Source: Yponomeuta sedellus (taxonomy: Eukaryota > Arthropoda > Insecta > Lepidoptera > Yponomeutidae). Taken from it: a stretch of 64,000 bases of DNA. Position numbers and translations under genes: made by a program. Numbering within the stretch: the stretch's first letter is position 1; every line of letters starts with the position of its first letter. A model generated the notes under the pieces. The model saw nothing but the letters and a program-made list of their open reading frames with translations, did not search any database and was not told the DNA's origin. The stretch covers positions 4,971,816 through 5,035,815 of the forward strand of contig OW203729.1 in NCBI GenBank assembly GCA_934045075.1, read 5' to 3'. This document shows positions 40,011 to 50,858 of this stretch, piece by piece.

Positions 40011-40982
40011 ATCTGTCTGTCGGTCTGTCCGCGGCTAAGCACATTGACAACTACATAGTACTAGAAATATTTTATCACTTACATTTAATGACTAATCTAA
40101 CCCATCAATCCATCTCCCGAAACTTTAAGGAAGGTTTGTTGCATGGTGGTTAACGGAAAAATATACATTTCAAAATGCTCGTACCAAACTCTAGGACGCT
40201 GCAATGGGACATTTATTCATCGTTTTTTAGATGAGGTAAGCTTGCCCAGCACCTATACCACTGCTGGGTGCCAGCGTCCGCTCCCTTCACTCATCGTGTA
40301 TGATTGTAGGTGCCACTGGACGCTGTACAACTCTCATTAGGTACTTAGATTACGAAACTCCAGAGTACACTTATCATTTGAAATGTTAGGTGTAATCCAG
40401 CTCCTCACGGCGTACCCTCGAGGCTGTGTCCTACTTACTTCAAAACTTTGCCCGAAAGTTGATAAGTTGGTTATATGATGTACCTAACTTTGTGTTATAA
40501 TCTTAAGGCCCCGTATGAAGCTGACCGAGCCCAAGTGTAAATAAGGGGTCAAGTTTTAACCTGTCTAAGATAAAAATAATTATCACGTTCTTTATCATGA
40601 CCAATAATTTTAATAGAATTTCTACTAAAATTTTACAGATTCATTCCGAAAAAATATTAAGAGTGTTCGCTGCCTCACAACTCTCACCATTCTTTGACCA
40701 AATCTGTTATTATATACATTTCATGTAGCCTCTAAATCATGAATATGAGCTCCATTTATCCGTTAATATTAAATAAAAATATTTTTCTGCGTCAAACATG
40801 GAAAATTATGAGATCCGCTTACTTATGTGACTCATTTTTCAATAGTATGGTTCCAGTAACAACCACTTATACATTGAAAAACTTGATAACTCGTCAAAAT
40901 TGAGGCTACGTTGTATTTTTCACATCGGGTTACCCTTAGTTTAATGCATTTATTCTGAGATAAATGTCGCACCAATATCATC

Positions 40983-41285
40983 ACCACCATCAATCCATTA
41001 TGTCCCCAACGAGGGGTACGGGTCTTTTCCCTTAGGAAGGTATAGGCCATACTCCACCACAGGGGCCAAGTCCGGATTGGTGAAGGCTTGCAAGACCAGT
41101 GGCGGGTCTTACTGTCAGAAGTTTTCAAGCCGCCCTAAGGCCTCTGACTTGACTTAACGACTGCCACCTATCGACGGCAGCCGGCACCTACTGCTTAACG
41201 TGCCATAGCGCGGAACCGCTACCAAAAATGTCAGAGACGGTCCATCCATGCACTGAACGCGCCCTATGTTGCTTAACCTTCGTGA
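40983..41285 (-). repeat. Diverged relative of the 5S-like SINE with GAT tail
   Basis: In minus orientation it ends in GGACATAATGGATTGATGG followed by TGGTGATGATATTGG, like 23142-23300. Body words GTAAGACCCGCCACTGG and AGTCGTTAAGTCAAG are shared, but the 5' end lacks a clear 5S match. Confidence 0.5.
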
Positions 41286-42130
41286 TGGTTTACGACTAAC
41301 CAATATAGTCTTGTATATTATTTTGTTTAAATATTATTGGTCAAGGATATGGATGAGTGAGGAGCTAAAAGAAAGGCCTTTGCCCAACAGTGGGTCACAA
41401 AGAGGCAACAATAATCTCTGTGATATAATTAGAAAAATTGTCAAAGCAGTCTACGAGTATGGCAATTAATTTGCAGTTAACTTTATACTTAGCCTTAACG
41501 GTGTAGCCTGGAAGACTGAACCAGATTTTTGTGAAAACGTTAAAGCAACGGAATAAACTTTCAAGGAGATTAAAAGCATTGTAACTTGAATTTTACTCTG
41601 TAATTGTGGTAATAAAGTTATGTTGAACATCTTAAAACAAGTGCTCAGGCAAGTTATTGAGAAAAGTTTTACTAGTAGGTTAATGTAGCGGTCCTAATTG
41701 TTTCCCAATTGTTTTAAACAACTAACACTATTAGAAAATAATTGTTTCAACAAAAATTAAACAATTTTGTTTTTACTTGCGGGCTTTATGCTAAATTGTA
41801 TCCAAGATGAAAACGAAAAATAATATAATAAGAATAACTTCCACACAACACAATCCAGACCTCTCCCGATCTAGGATACCCTGTGCTTTGGTAACCAGAT
41901 ACGGACATAACAAACATAGAAATTCAGCCGTCAGTCTGTGGCCGTTTGTACAAATGTGTGGCGGCCCCCAGAGGCCATCGAACCCACGAATTATTATTAT
42001 TATGGGGGCAAAGAATAGTCTCGTCTGACCAAAGTGGCCAGACGGACGCCCTCCGGCTGAGGAGTCCAAGCGGCTGGAGGTCAAGGCGAGAACGAAAGAA
42101 AACATCGGAAATAAACGTCGGTGGCACAGG
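41286..42130. other. Mostly unassigned; possible tRNA-like scrap
   Basis: Around 41850-41990 (AGGATACCCTGTGCTTTGG, GAGGCCATCGAACCCACG) there is a decayed relative of the TAACA-tail SINEs. The rest shows nothing supportable. An AT-rich TTGTTTAAACAACTAAC-type palindrome lies near 41700-41730. Confidence 0.35.
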
Positions 42131-42502
42131 CGCTTCAACCGACGACGCCCAGTCGAACCGAGTGATTGAAATCAATCACTTGAGTTGAACAACAACAGAC
42201 GCGGTGAGGTGCAGGATGGGTGACCGTCCCAGGCCTACCGCTAGTGGCATTTTTCGGAGCGCTTCAGTGCTTCGCAAGGCACGTCAAGCCGTTGGTGCCG
42301 GCTGTGATGTAAAGGCAATATTTAAGCCATGACAGATGCCTTAATTATGGGCGGCTTGATAACTTCTGACAGTAAGGCCCGCCACTGTCTTACAATCCTC
42401 CACCAACCCGGACTTGGCCCCCGTGGTGGAGTTTGGCCTAACCTTCCTGCGATGGAAGAGACCCGTGCCCCAGCAGTGGGGACATACAAGGGTTGATATC
42501 GA
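42131..42502 (+). mobile_element. 5S-rRNA-like SINE, full length, plus strand (D12)
   Basis: The easiest copy to read: GTCGAACCGAGTGATTG, then TTGAACAACAACAGACGCGG, TGCAGGATGGGTGACCGTCC, central GCTTCGCAAGGCACG, and the 3' end CCCAGCAGTGGGGACATACA then AGGGTTGATATCGA. The GATGGGTGACCG word is the 5S box-C equivalent. Confidence 0.75.
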
Positions 42503-42579
42503 ATCGAAACGTCGGTTATTGTTATTATTATGGGGGGAGGAAATTAGTTATTATTATTTTATTATTATAATATTAAATA

Positions 42580-42620
42580 CGTCCCTGGTTTCTGCCTACC
42601 CCTTTGGGATACAGGCGTGA
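42580..42620 (+). pseudogene. LINE ORF2 end scrap
   Basis: CCTGGTTTCTGCCTACCCC and GGGATACAGGCGTGAGG: the VSAYP..GIQA-stop codons only. Confidence 0.45.
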
Positions 42621-42652
42621 GGTTATGATTTATATCTATCACTCTAATATAT

Positions 42653-42755
42653 CGTTATCAACCCTTGTATGTCCGCACTGTTAGGGCACGGGTCTCTTCC
42701 GGCATCGTAGGAAGGTTAAGCCATACTCCACCACGGGGGCCAAGTCCGGGTTGGT
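42653..42755 (-). mobile_element. 5S-rRNA-like SINE, 103-bp fragment with 12-bp TSD (D13)
   Basis: Exact ACTCTAATATAT copies at 42641-42652 and 42756-42767 bracket the last 103 bp of the family. One of the cleanest 5'-truncated insertions. Confidence 0.8.
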
Positions 42756-42984
42756 ACTCTAATATATGTATTTTTTTTATTTAATTTTGTTATTGTTTTT
42801 CTTAATGTAGGTATGTCTTTCATTTTATCCTCTTGTAGAACTTTATTGTAAGTAATGTAACTTTGTGTATGTTTATAATAAATTGCTATATGTTATGGTT
42901 TATGTAAGTATATTATTTTTAAGTATAAGTATGTATATCAATATTCATATTTGCACCAACTACCCGTCTCACTTTTCCTTCAGC

Positions 42985-43116
42985 AACTGTCCATCGTAGG
43001 TTGTCTGGAAGAAATTTATCTAAGTAAGGCCGCCAATTGTACTTGTATTTTTGTAATTATTTTATGTTCGTTTTTTCCTGGTGTACAATAAAGAATATTC
43101 TTATCTTATCTTATGT
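42985..43116 (+). repeat. LINE 3' end with (TTATC)n tail
   Basis: CATCGTAGGTTGTCTGGAAG, GGCCGCCAATTGTACTTG and GTGTACAATAAAGAATATTC then TTATCTTATC. Confidence 0.5.
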
Positions 43117-43554
43117 ATTAAATACGTTTACCGTGAAAGCGATCCCGACGAAGCACAAGGCGAGGGAGAAAGAAACTCGAGACATGTCTGCTGATTCTGA
43201 ATTCAACTGTAATTCACCAAAACCGGCCTCACATTATATACCCTTTCTCTCCCTATATTATCGCGACATCGCGAAGCGGAAACCTTAATTAGGTTTCCCT
43301 TTGTTAATTGAAATTTATTACAGACAGTACAACCAGTACTGATAAAAGTACACAAACATACGTTGACTCTCATGTTACCAAAAAGCCTATACTTTTTCCT
43401 TCAAGATCATAAGGTTGACGTAATAATATGTACCTACTGTAAGAAAATGTACAGTATAGGTGTTAGGAGCTATTTCTTTGTACAGAACTGGGTTATGTAG
43501 GAAGAATAGTTAACTTCGTGTATGTAACTGGCGTTGTAGAGAGAGATAGAGGTA

Positions 43555-43690
43555 TTATTATTATTAAAATTCTTTATTGCATAAAAATTTTGCAGATAGG
43601 CGATCTTAATGCTACTAAGGTTTATCTTCCAGCTAACATAAATTTTGGAGACCAGATTAGCAGGTAGTGCAATAGAGAACGCTTTTTTTA
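43555..43690 (-). repeat. LINE 3' end fragment
   Basis: TATTATTATTAAAATTCTTT, GCAGATAGGCGATCTTAAT and GGTTTATCTTCCAGCTAAC in minus orientation. 43117-43554 holds nothing supported. Confidence 0.4.
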
Positions 43691-43867
43691 CATACAAAAA
43701 GAAATTACAAAGATATCGCTTAACCTAAGAGTATAGACGGTGGCCTTGTAACTGAAAGTGATGTCTTCCAGGGGAGCAGTACATTAGAAAAGTTGAGTAG
43801 ATGAACAAAGAAATCAAATACTTTCAGGTGTATGTAATAAAAAAATAATGATATATACGGACATATA

Positions 43868-44096
43868 ACACAGATCTCGCTAGCCCCATACTAAGTACAA
43901 CTAAATGACTTGTGTTACGAGTGCTAACTCGACGATAGATTTAATACAATAAATACATATATAATGTTATATATAACATCCAAGACCCGAAACAAACTAG
44001 AAAAGTTCGTTTCCTAGTTTGACCCGGCCGGGGATCGAACCCGAGACTTTCGGCTTAACAGTCAGCGTGCCAAACCGCTGCGCCACCGAGGCCGTC
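43868..44096 (-). mobile_element. tRNA-Asn-like SINE
   Basis: In minus orientation the head is GACGGCCTCGGTGGCGCAGC, GACTGTTAAGCCGAAAGTC and the B-box GGGTTCGATCCCC. The TGTTAA anticodon-loop region and GGCCTCGGTGGCGCA start resemble eukaryotic tRNA-Asn (GTT). A roughly 150-bp AT-rich body follows, with an AACTAGGAAACGAAC hairpin. This is the only copy in the window. Confidence 0.5.
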
Positions 44097-44254
44097 TATT
44101 ATGAATGAACGCATCTCTCTCTCTCTCTGAGAGAACGCCTGTGCCCGGCAGTGGAATGTTTATAGGCTACGTAAAAACAGAACTATGCAATGCACATTAA
44201 ATGTTGTATCTGATAATATGTAAACAAGGCTGGTTTTGTATGAATCGTGGATCT

Positions 44255-44330
44255 GCATCGTAACAAGTGGCAGTTTCAGGTCTTTGCCTACCCCTCTGGG
44301 ATACCGGCGTGAGTTTATGTTATGTTTTGA
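44255..44330 (+). pseudogene. LINE ORF2 C-terminal scrap
   Basis: AACAAGTGGCAGTTTCAGG, TTTGCCTACCCCTCTGGG and TACCGGCGTGAG match the ORF end at 25412; one short GTTATGTTATG tail follows. Confidence 0.5.
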
Positions 44331-44784
44331 TGTGAATTTCAAGATTGCCGAAGCCAATATGAGTTTCGGAACGTTGCCTCGTACCTTATTTTCATAAAAA
44401 TACCTAGGACCTACTTCATAAACGAACCCTTTTCAAAGCCAATCCACAGAGTGGCCAAGATAAGCGTCGACACAGCCATCGGCGGGAAAAAAACTGACCC
44501 TAAAATAACATAAGCGGTTGGGCGGGAAAATTTCCCGCCTAACTGCCCATCTAGTTACGTCGTCCATAGGTTTGCAATATCGCTTCACGAGAACCCCTAT
44601 TAAATGAGGGAATGCGTAAAGTTTACGCTTCTACAAATCTATCGGCGTATGACGCTGACAATACGGTGGATAAAAGCGACAAAAATTTTGTTTTGTCGTA
44701 TAATAGTAAAATTTGAAACTCTCATTGATACATCTCTCTCCGTTTAATTAGGTAAATTAAAAAAAGCATTTTCTTATAATCATA

Positions 44785-45005
44785 CTATTTTTAATGCAGT
44801 AACCCGTGCTAAGGACAATTTTAAAAACCTATTTAGAGGCTAAAAACGTAATACAGAGAATATTGTAAAGAGAGGTTCGAAATTTCACTGATGCCTGTGA
44901 GTCGCCCATTAGCTCAGTCGCGGGTTTGAATCCCGGCATGGGTGGAATTTTTAGCCTCTAAATAGCTTTTTAAATTTGTCCTTAGCACGGGTGCATTAAA
45001 AAAAT
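44785..45005. mobile_element. tRNA-like retroposon, fold-back with deleted head
   Basis: The left end TTTTTAATGCAGTAACCCGT...GAGGCTAAAAA is the inverted copy (about 58 bp) of the right end TTTTTAGCCTCTAAATAGC...GCATTAAAAA. The plus-strand unit between them has lost the anticodon half of the head (AGCTCAGTCG joins CGGGTTTGAATCCC). Confidence 0.6.
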
Positions 45006-45014
45006 AATATAAAT

Positions 45015-45110
45015 TGCTATCTTCACAAATGTACGTAACTTCGAAAACAAAGTCATTGGTACATCCCGGGATTCCAACCTACGACCTCCCGAATGAAAAG
45101 CCGACGTACC
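45015..45110 (-). repeat. tRNA-derived SINE head fragment
   Basis: CACAAATGTACGTAACTTCG, AAAGTCATTGGTACATCCC and CCTACGACCTCCCGAATG: a decayed minus-strand head of the 12474 family. 45111-45714 has a GTTCCATTGG/GTTCCATGGG-type local repeat (45205-45330) and no gene. Confidence 0.5.
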
Positions 45111-45714
45111 ACCGCATGCGTTTAAATGGTAATATTTGATACTGTCATTAAAATATCTCACTTTTCTTAATTAAGTAAATTAAGTAAACATAATAAATAT
45201 TTTGAAATGTTCCCACTAGTTCCATTGGTTAGTTCCATGATGGAACAGGTGAGAACTTTTCTTCTCGGTAGTTCCATGGGACTCGTGAATGGAACCTCTG
45301 CAACTATTTTCTTCTCACTAGTTCCATTAAATTATAATACGTGTGGTAGGTACTTTATGCACACGTACTATCCTCATCATCATCATCCTAATGATGATAT
45401 GCGGCACTGAGCTTATCTTATTTCAGAAATGATAAACGTTCGCTGGAAAATTTAAAATGTGGCGTATTGTTTGTCGATACCGGATTATTATATCATGACT
45501 GGCTCACCCCACAAACGTTATTTGCGATACTAATTATTTGCCTACGATTTATCAATCTACGATAACTCAAACCTACCAAATATAAAATAAAGTGTTCTCT
45601 ATCTATCAGATCTATCTATCTATCTATACACAAAAAACATTACAGAAAATGGTAAAGCCGGTTCAGTGAGCGAGATTCTTATGTGAGTATTTGATTATTG
45701 TGAGCATTAGCAAA

Positions 45715-45856
45715 GGGGAAGATAAAAAGTACCGGGAACCGGCGTGCGTGCATGCAACGACTTATGAACGTTGATAAAGCGAAGGTGATCTTCCAGGATC
45801 GTGGAAAGTGGCAGTCCCTGGTCTCTGCCTACCCCTATGGGATACAGGCGTGGGGT
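45715..45856 (+). pseudogene. LINE ORF2 C-terminal remnant
   Basis: ATGCAACGACTTATGAACG onwards encodes MQRLMNVDKAK and DRGKWQSLVSAYPYGIQAWG. The stop codon is mutated to TGG, so the frame runs into the microsatellite. Same element type as 25412-25557. Confidence 0.6.
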
Positions 45857-46064
45857 TATGTATGTATGTATGTATGTATGTATGTATGTATGTATGTATG
45901 TATGTATGTATGTATGTATGTATGTATGTATGTATGTATGTATGTATGTATGTATGTATGTATGTATGTATGTATGTATGTATGTATGTATGTATGTATG
46001 TATGTATGTATGTATGTATGTATGTATGTATGTATGTATGTATGTATGTATGTATGTATGTATG

Positions 46065-46094
<30 letters not shown>
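45857..46094. repeat. (TATG)n microsatellite, about 59 units
   Basis: A pure tetranucleotide array of 238 bp starting at the 3' end of a LINE fragment and followed by an inverted LINE end at 46258. Long Tyr/Val/Cys/Met frames are artefacts. Confidence 0.9.
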
Positions 46095-46095
<1 letters not shown>

Positions 46096-46257
46096 TACTA
46101 TTAATAATTTAACGTTGTTTAACATCTTCGTCGTTTGTATTTGGTCAAATGTTTGTTGGTTCTGGACATGAAACGCTGTTCGAAATGCCAGGTGAGGTGC
46201 TTGGAGTTCATAAATATAGTCTGACATATGCTGGTTTTCAAGGTTTGCAAGTTGTTG

Positions 46258-46435
46258 ATAACATACATACATAACCTCACGCCTGTATCCCAGAGGGGTA
46301 GACAGAGACCAGGGACTGCCACTTGCCACGATCCTGACAGATCACCTTCGCTTCATCAACGTTCATAAGTCGTTGCATGCACGCACGCCGGTTCCGGGTA
46401 CTTTTTATCTTTCCCTTTGCTAATACATCCCCTAT
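46258..46435 (-). pseudogene. LINE ORF2 C-terminal remnant, inverted partner
   Basis: Minus-strand copy with a short ATACATACATA tail, then TATCCCAGAGGGGTAGACAG, GACAGATCACCTTCGCTTC and GTGCATGCAACG complement. It continues upstream in the ORF to AGTACCCGGAACCGG. Confidence 0.6.
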
Positions 46436-46888
46436 TGATTGCACCAATGTATTTTACAAACTTTATGTGATTTGAGAGAAGAGATTTTTTCTTCATCACA
46501 ATTTGATTCGATGGCAGCAGCTAACATTCATGACATTCAACAGAAAGTAATTTTTTTACGTGGATTTACGATTTTTGTTTTTATCAAACAAGCCATTTTT
46601 ATTCCGCATATCAAGGTTGTCCCAATTCTACCAGAGTGTGACAGCATTTTTATTTTGTCAAGCAAAATATACTCGTAGCAGTAGCTACAGTTGGTAGCAT
46701 ATCAACATCGCCCCTCTCGGTTTGTTACGTGCAATTTACCAACAAAACCGTTAACGTAGATCAACTATCGATTGTACAGTAAAGTTGATAGCAAGTCAGT
46801 CTTTATATTTTTGTAGTAACGTAATTCTTAATGTAATATTATTATTAGACTGATGCAATGGCCGACTAGCATTTTTTTCAAGCCTTCA

Positions 46889-46940
46889 ACTCCAGTTGAA
46901 ATAATAACACACTCGAGTTGCGATTTGTTTCAACTGGAGT
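46889..46940. repeat. Inverted repeat with AACTCGAGTT palindromes
   Basis: ACTCCAGTTGAAA (46889-46901) pairs with TTTCAACTGGAGT (46928-46940). ACTCGAGTTG palindromes recur at about 46913 and 47052 within a stretch rich in CAACTCG words (46880-47140). Possibly a decayed MITE. Confidence 0.5.
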
Positions 46941-47284
46941 CGGCTTTGACTCGCGTACACTGCCACCGAGTTGCGCGGTTCCGTTGGACTCTCACACCGA
47001 CCGACTCTATAACCGGTCGTAATATGAGTAATAAGTCGAGTTGATACTGTAACTCGAGTTGCATATGGCAGGTAACTAGGTACCGCCCGCCGAATCAACT
47101 CGGTATAGAATAGAATTTTCAACTCGATTTTACTCAAGTCGCCTATCAGTAGAGTTCACGCAGGTTGATGTGCGGCCGACTGTACCAACATCCTCCGACC
47201 GCGGCGGTTGACAGTCCTCGATTTCGCGGTCCACCGCGTCGCTGAGTGGGATTTCCCGCGACACTTTTCCGAAGAAACAATAAC

Positions 47285-47455
47285 AACACTTGCTGGATAA
47301 AATAAAGGCGGTAGAACGCGCAGCCCCTCGTCTCACAGCTGAGTTTCGCCTTGAAGTGTTGGACTGGACCTAATCATACGCGTGAACAAGCTAGGTCAGG
47401 ACACTGAAGATGCTACCACAGAAGACAATCAGTTAGATGGGGAGTACAAAGGTAA
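47285..47455 (+). promoter_or_regulatory. Candidate core promoter and first exon
   Basis: A GC-rich island (47150-47400) contains ATAAAATAAAGG (47298-47309) about 30 bp before TCTCACAG. Downstream, AGTACAAAG|GTAATT near 47451 is a good splice donor. Possible starts are ATGCTACCACAG (nine codons, then TAG) and ATGGGGAGTACAAAG running into the donor. No further exon was found, so this is a weak proposal. Confidence 0.25.
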
Positions 47456-47756
47456 TTATTTTACACAAAGATTATAAATATGCAATTATTTCGCTTATCG
47501 CTTTCGGCGATTGTATACAATGTAAAGATATTTAAGTTTTTTATGTACTCTCAAAATGTATGGTGTGCAATAAAGAGTATTAATTAAAGAGTAGTTTAAG
47601 TTTAGCATGTGTAGCGTACAGTACCATTCTTACGAAAAGAATGTTTTGAAGCCTAAAATCGTAGTGTAAGGAGTACACAGAGGAAAAAAATAAAATTGAA
47701 ACCGGACCGAAAAAAGGCACAGACCCCGCGTCAGTGGAAACGGAGTATTATTAAAA

Positions 47757-48277
47757 AATAAAACCGGCCAAGTGCGAGTCAGACTCGCGCACCGAGGGTT
47801 CCGACAAACCTGTATTATAGACCTGAGTATTTGGTATGAATTTCAATTTAATACCTCTACGCGTTTATGAGGATATGGGTGGTAAGTTTAAAATTATTAA
47901 AAAAATATATATTATGAGATGTAACTAAAAATTTATGGTTTTCGTAATTTTTCCTTTATCTGTGCTATAAGACGTTGCTTCGTACCAAATTTCAAGATTC
48001 TGAGTTCACGGGAAGCACCCTGTAGGTTTTGATTCCCTTGCAAGTGTCGAAAATTTGCGGCATAAACGGCTGTATCTTTTGATTGCGTTGGCTTAGAAGT
48101 TTGATTTTTTCACAGCTTCAAGGGACAGTAGACTTGAGTAATTGATATAAATTTCAGCTTCATACCTCCACGCGTTCCTGAGAAAAAGGGTCTTGACAGA
48201 CGGACGGACGGACAGACGGACAACAAAGTGATCCTATAAGGGTTCCGTTTTTTCCTTTTGAGGTACGGAACCCTAAA
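47757..48277. repeat. Dispersed lepidopteran repeat (AACCGGCCAAGTGCGAG family)
   Basis: Starts AAACCGGCCAAGTGCGAGTC, has ACTCGCGCACCGAGGGTTCC, the central GGGAAGCACCCTGTAGG, and a GACGGACGGACGGACAGACG block, and ends GGGTTCCGTTTTTTCC...GGTACGGAACCCTAAAAA. I recognise this arrangement as a common high-copy lepidopteran repeat; its class is not clear to me. GGGTTCCGT and ACGGAACCC form a terminal hairpin. Confidence 0.55.
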
Positions 48278-48668
48278 AACATACATACATACATTCATAT
48301 GAGCCGAACACATTACCCTCCTATTGGGCTGCGCCACAGTCGGCCAACAGTGCACTTTATTGTTGGGTAGGGTGGTGATCCATCTTTCTGTTTTATAATA
48401 GCATTTGCGCTCATGAGTAGGTATGAAGCGGGAAAAATAAGATTTCCACTTCAAAGAAATGATGAAAATGCAATCTTTTTTCGAGGTTACTTGGTATAAC
48501 ATGAAGTTCAAATTACTCTACGTTGTGATGCCGCTACCTTCAATAGCAAATAATGTTCACAAAAAAATATCATTAGTTTGTGCGAAATTTGGCGTACAGA
48601 AATTATGCTAGTCCAAATGAATTCACAGCGTTAATTTGGCCAAATTGAACAACGATTCAGTGCCTTTA

Positions 48669-48862
48669 TTACCCTTGTATGCCCCCACTACTAGGGCACG
48701 GACTCTTCCTACATTGCAGGAAGGTAGTCCCATACTCTACCACGGCGGCCAAGTCCGGGTTGGTGGAGGATTGTAAGACAGTGGCTGGCCTTACTGTCAG
48801 AAGTTATCAAGCCACCCATAAGGCCTTTGACATGGCTTAACGACTGTCATTACATTATAGCC
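48669..48862 (-). mobile_element. 5S-rRNA-like SINE, 5'-truncated (D14)
   Basis: TTACCCTTGTATGCCCCCAC through TAACGACTGTCATTACATTA, the 3' half of the family. 48863-49360 shows a short LINE tail (TATGCAATAAAGTATTTTTC) and nothing else. Confidence 0.65.
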
Positions 48863-49374
48863 GGAAGAAAAATTTAAAAAAATTTTTTTTTGCTATGCAA
48901 TAAAGTATTTTTCATTTCTTATACTCGGAAAGTAGTGTTGTTTTGATCTGATTATTGGGTGGAAAATGTTGCTTCCTTCCCTAGAGAGGGAAAAACTCAT
49001 TCAAATTAGTTCCCACCTAAGGGCCAGAATGAACTTTAAAAAGAACAACTGTCATTTGTGAAGAGTTTTATGTAAAAAAACGAATTAATATAAATGCTGC
49101 GGCCATGTGAGTTTCTAAACAGCCAGTGTGAACTTAGCGCAAACTTCTTTAAGCGGAATAAGCCGCAACAATTACGCGTTGAGTTCCATATTTAAAAAGT
49201 CGACGTAAATTGGCGTGAAACTAATCTGTTATATGTATCTGTGACGGAATTCAAAAAAATAGGTAATAAGTTTTTATTTTAGTTTAGTTAAGATTTGAAT
49301 ATGTATTAAAAATTAGTTTTTATTTTCTTCATATTCGAAATGAAAAGTAGAGTGTTTAACACGGGTAAAAGAAT

Positions 49375-49697
49375 TAAAAGTTTAAAATTACTTTGCTGAA
49401 TTCCGCCAAAAATCCCACAAGCACCATGCGGTTAGCTAATGCACCGCCCTCCCTCCCACTTTTTCAAGCAGAAGCCAGATACGAACACACCACCACCAAC
49501 ACCAATACTTGTGTGAGAAAATACGCGACGCGTTTCGCCTCTAACACGAGGCATCCTCAGGCTCCCAAATGCAAGTGCATTTGGGAGCATTAGCTAACCG
49601 CATGGTGCTTGTGGGATTTTTGGCGGAATTCAGCAAAGTAATTTTAAACTTTTAATGCTATTATGGATTTCCGCAAAGTAACGCCTGATTCTATACA
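49375..49697 (-). mobile_element. Penelope-like/retrozyme-type fold-back insertion
   Basis: A 323-bp insertion flanked by exact 14-bp copies of ACGGGTAAAAGAAT (49361-49374, 49698-49711). Inside, 49373-49442 and 49587-49656 are a perfect 70/70 inverted repeat. A second perfect hairpin (GCTCCCAAATGCA/TGCATTTGGGAGC, 49561-49588) adjoins the right arm. The loop carries, on the minus strand, a hammerhead-like core. Related sequence without the fold-back is at 12886-13262. A long TSD with a hammerhead motif suggests a Penelope-like retroelement end. No coding capacity remains. Confidence 0.55.
49512..49560 (-). ncRNA. Hammerhead-ribozyme-like core
   Basis: Minus strand from 49560: CTGAGGA (CUGANGA core), a 6-bp stem-loop TGCCTC-GTGTTA-GAGGC, GAAA, then a short stem III (CGC-GTC-GCG) and GTA, an allowed GUH cleavage triplet. 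The predicted cut is between 49522 and 49521. All invariant core nucleotides are present. Stem I with the current flanks is poor, so self-cleavage of this copy is doubtful. Penelope-like elements are known to carry such motifs. Confidence 0.45.
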
Positions 49698-49939
49698 ACG
49701 GGTAAAAGAATCAATTCCTAATTGGACTATAATACCTAAATACCTCGGGAAGTGATTCTTTCTACCCTCGGTTAACAATCTACTATTCTATCTCTATTCA
49801 TTGTTTCACATTTTTTTTGCAATAATTGAATAGTTTAGCAAATACATTCCTTAAGTTTAAGCTGCACTAAAATTCTGAATTTACTATTTAATGAATAGTG
49901 TTTCTGGAATAATATTCCCAGCACTTTGTATTAATTACA

Positions 49940-50355
49940 CTAGCTGCCCCGGCAAACTTTGTACTACCACAGAATGCAAAATAATGGGACCACGAGAAAA
50001 CACCCGAATCCATTTATACGATTCTTGTTACCATGGCAACACAATAAATAACATAAAATTGGCTATATTCTTTTTAATGCACTAATCCATGCTAAGTACA
50101 ATTTTAAAAACGTATTTAGAGGCTGCCAGCTACGGTTACACGGTGGCACGGTTAGCCAGAGTTCGCGGGTTCGAGTCCTGGCATGGGTGGAATTTTTAGC
50201 CTCTAAATAGGTTTATAAAATTGGCTTCAAAATATTCAGGTAAAAAAAAAATATCCAACGGGAATGCATTCCCGATCCTTTGACTCAATTCAAATTTATG
50301 CCAAGTTTCATGAAACTTTGTTCAGCAGTTATTGCGTGATTGAGTAGCAAACAGC
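49940..50355 (-). mobile_element. Helitron-like element, interrupted
   Basis: CTAG at 49940-49943 with GCTGCCCCGGCAAACTTTGTA (as minus-strand 3' end), then, beyond the nested insertion at 50065-50214, CCAAGTTTCATGAAACTTTG and CAGCAGTTATTGCGTGATTG, which occur inside larger lepidopteran Helitron-like repeats. The 5' boundary is uncertain. Confidence 0.4.
50065..50214 (+). mobile_element. tRNA-like retroposon, fold-back, 12-bp TSD
   Basis: Flanked by exact ATAAAATTGGCT (50053-50064, 50215-50226). The left end TTTTTAATGCACTAATCC...GTATTTAGAGGC is inverted relative to the right end GCCTCTAAATAGG. The plus-strand head is reduced to its 3' half with B-box GGTTCGAGTCC. Confidence 0.7.
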
Positions 50356-50384
50356 TTCGCATGAAATGAAACAAAACGAAACGT

Positions 50385-50530
50385 TCCATCCTCAGTGCGG
50401 GCATGTACCCATGACTTTGTTAACTTTGTACATTGTCGTACGTTCACAACGTACATTTGTGAATTTGTAGTAGGAACACCTCACGCTCACCCGGAAGGAT
50501 CATCGTGAGGAAACCAGCAGCTTGGTTGGC
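50385..50530 (+). repeat. SINE fragment
   Basis: GCGGGCATGTACCCATGACTTTG, ACGTACATTTGTGAATTTG and GATCATCGTGAGGAAACC, the post-head body of the tRNA-headed SINEs. Confidence 0.45.
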
Positions 50531-50690
50531 TCTACATTATCTTAAGAACAATGTCCCAGGCACTGCAGCAGCGGAGTGGCCCCTTCACCCATCTAGTGTG
50601 GATGAACGTGCCACTGGACGCCGTAGAACCACCTTATTAGGTGGATACGAAGGCCAAATGTAGTTCGTTGTATTATCCGCTACATAACAT

Positions 50691-50858
50691 AACATTTACA
50701 TACTGACACATACATTGCTTCTGGCTCGTGCGTCGTGGGTACCAGAAACCACGACATCACAAACATGTAAACATAGTGTTTTTTGTCCCCAGCTGGGGTT
50801 TGAACCCGGGAACTCTCGCACGGTAGGCAGATGCGCTACCGCTGCGCCACAAAGGTCG
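50691..50858 (-). mobile_element. tRNA-derived SINE (TAACA-tail family)
   Basis: ACATAACATAACATTTACAT tail, a 30-bp deletion in the body, AAACATAGTGTTTTTTGTCC, and a complete head complement ending GACCTTTGTGGCGCAGCGG. Confidence 0.65.

Noticed and set aside
49393..49593. 66-codon frame MLNSAKNPTSTM...
   Set aside because: It spans the fold-back insertion with the hammerhead core and is non-coding repeat.
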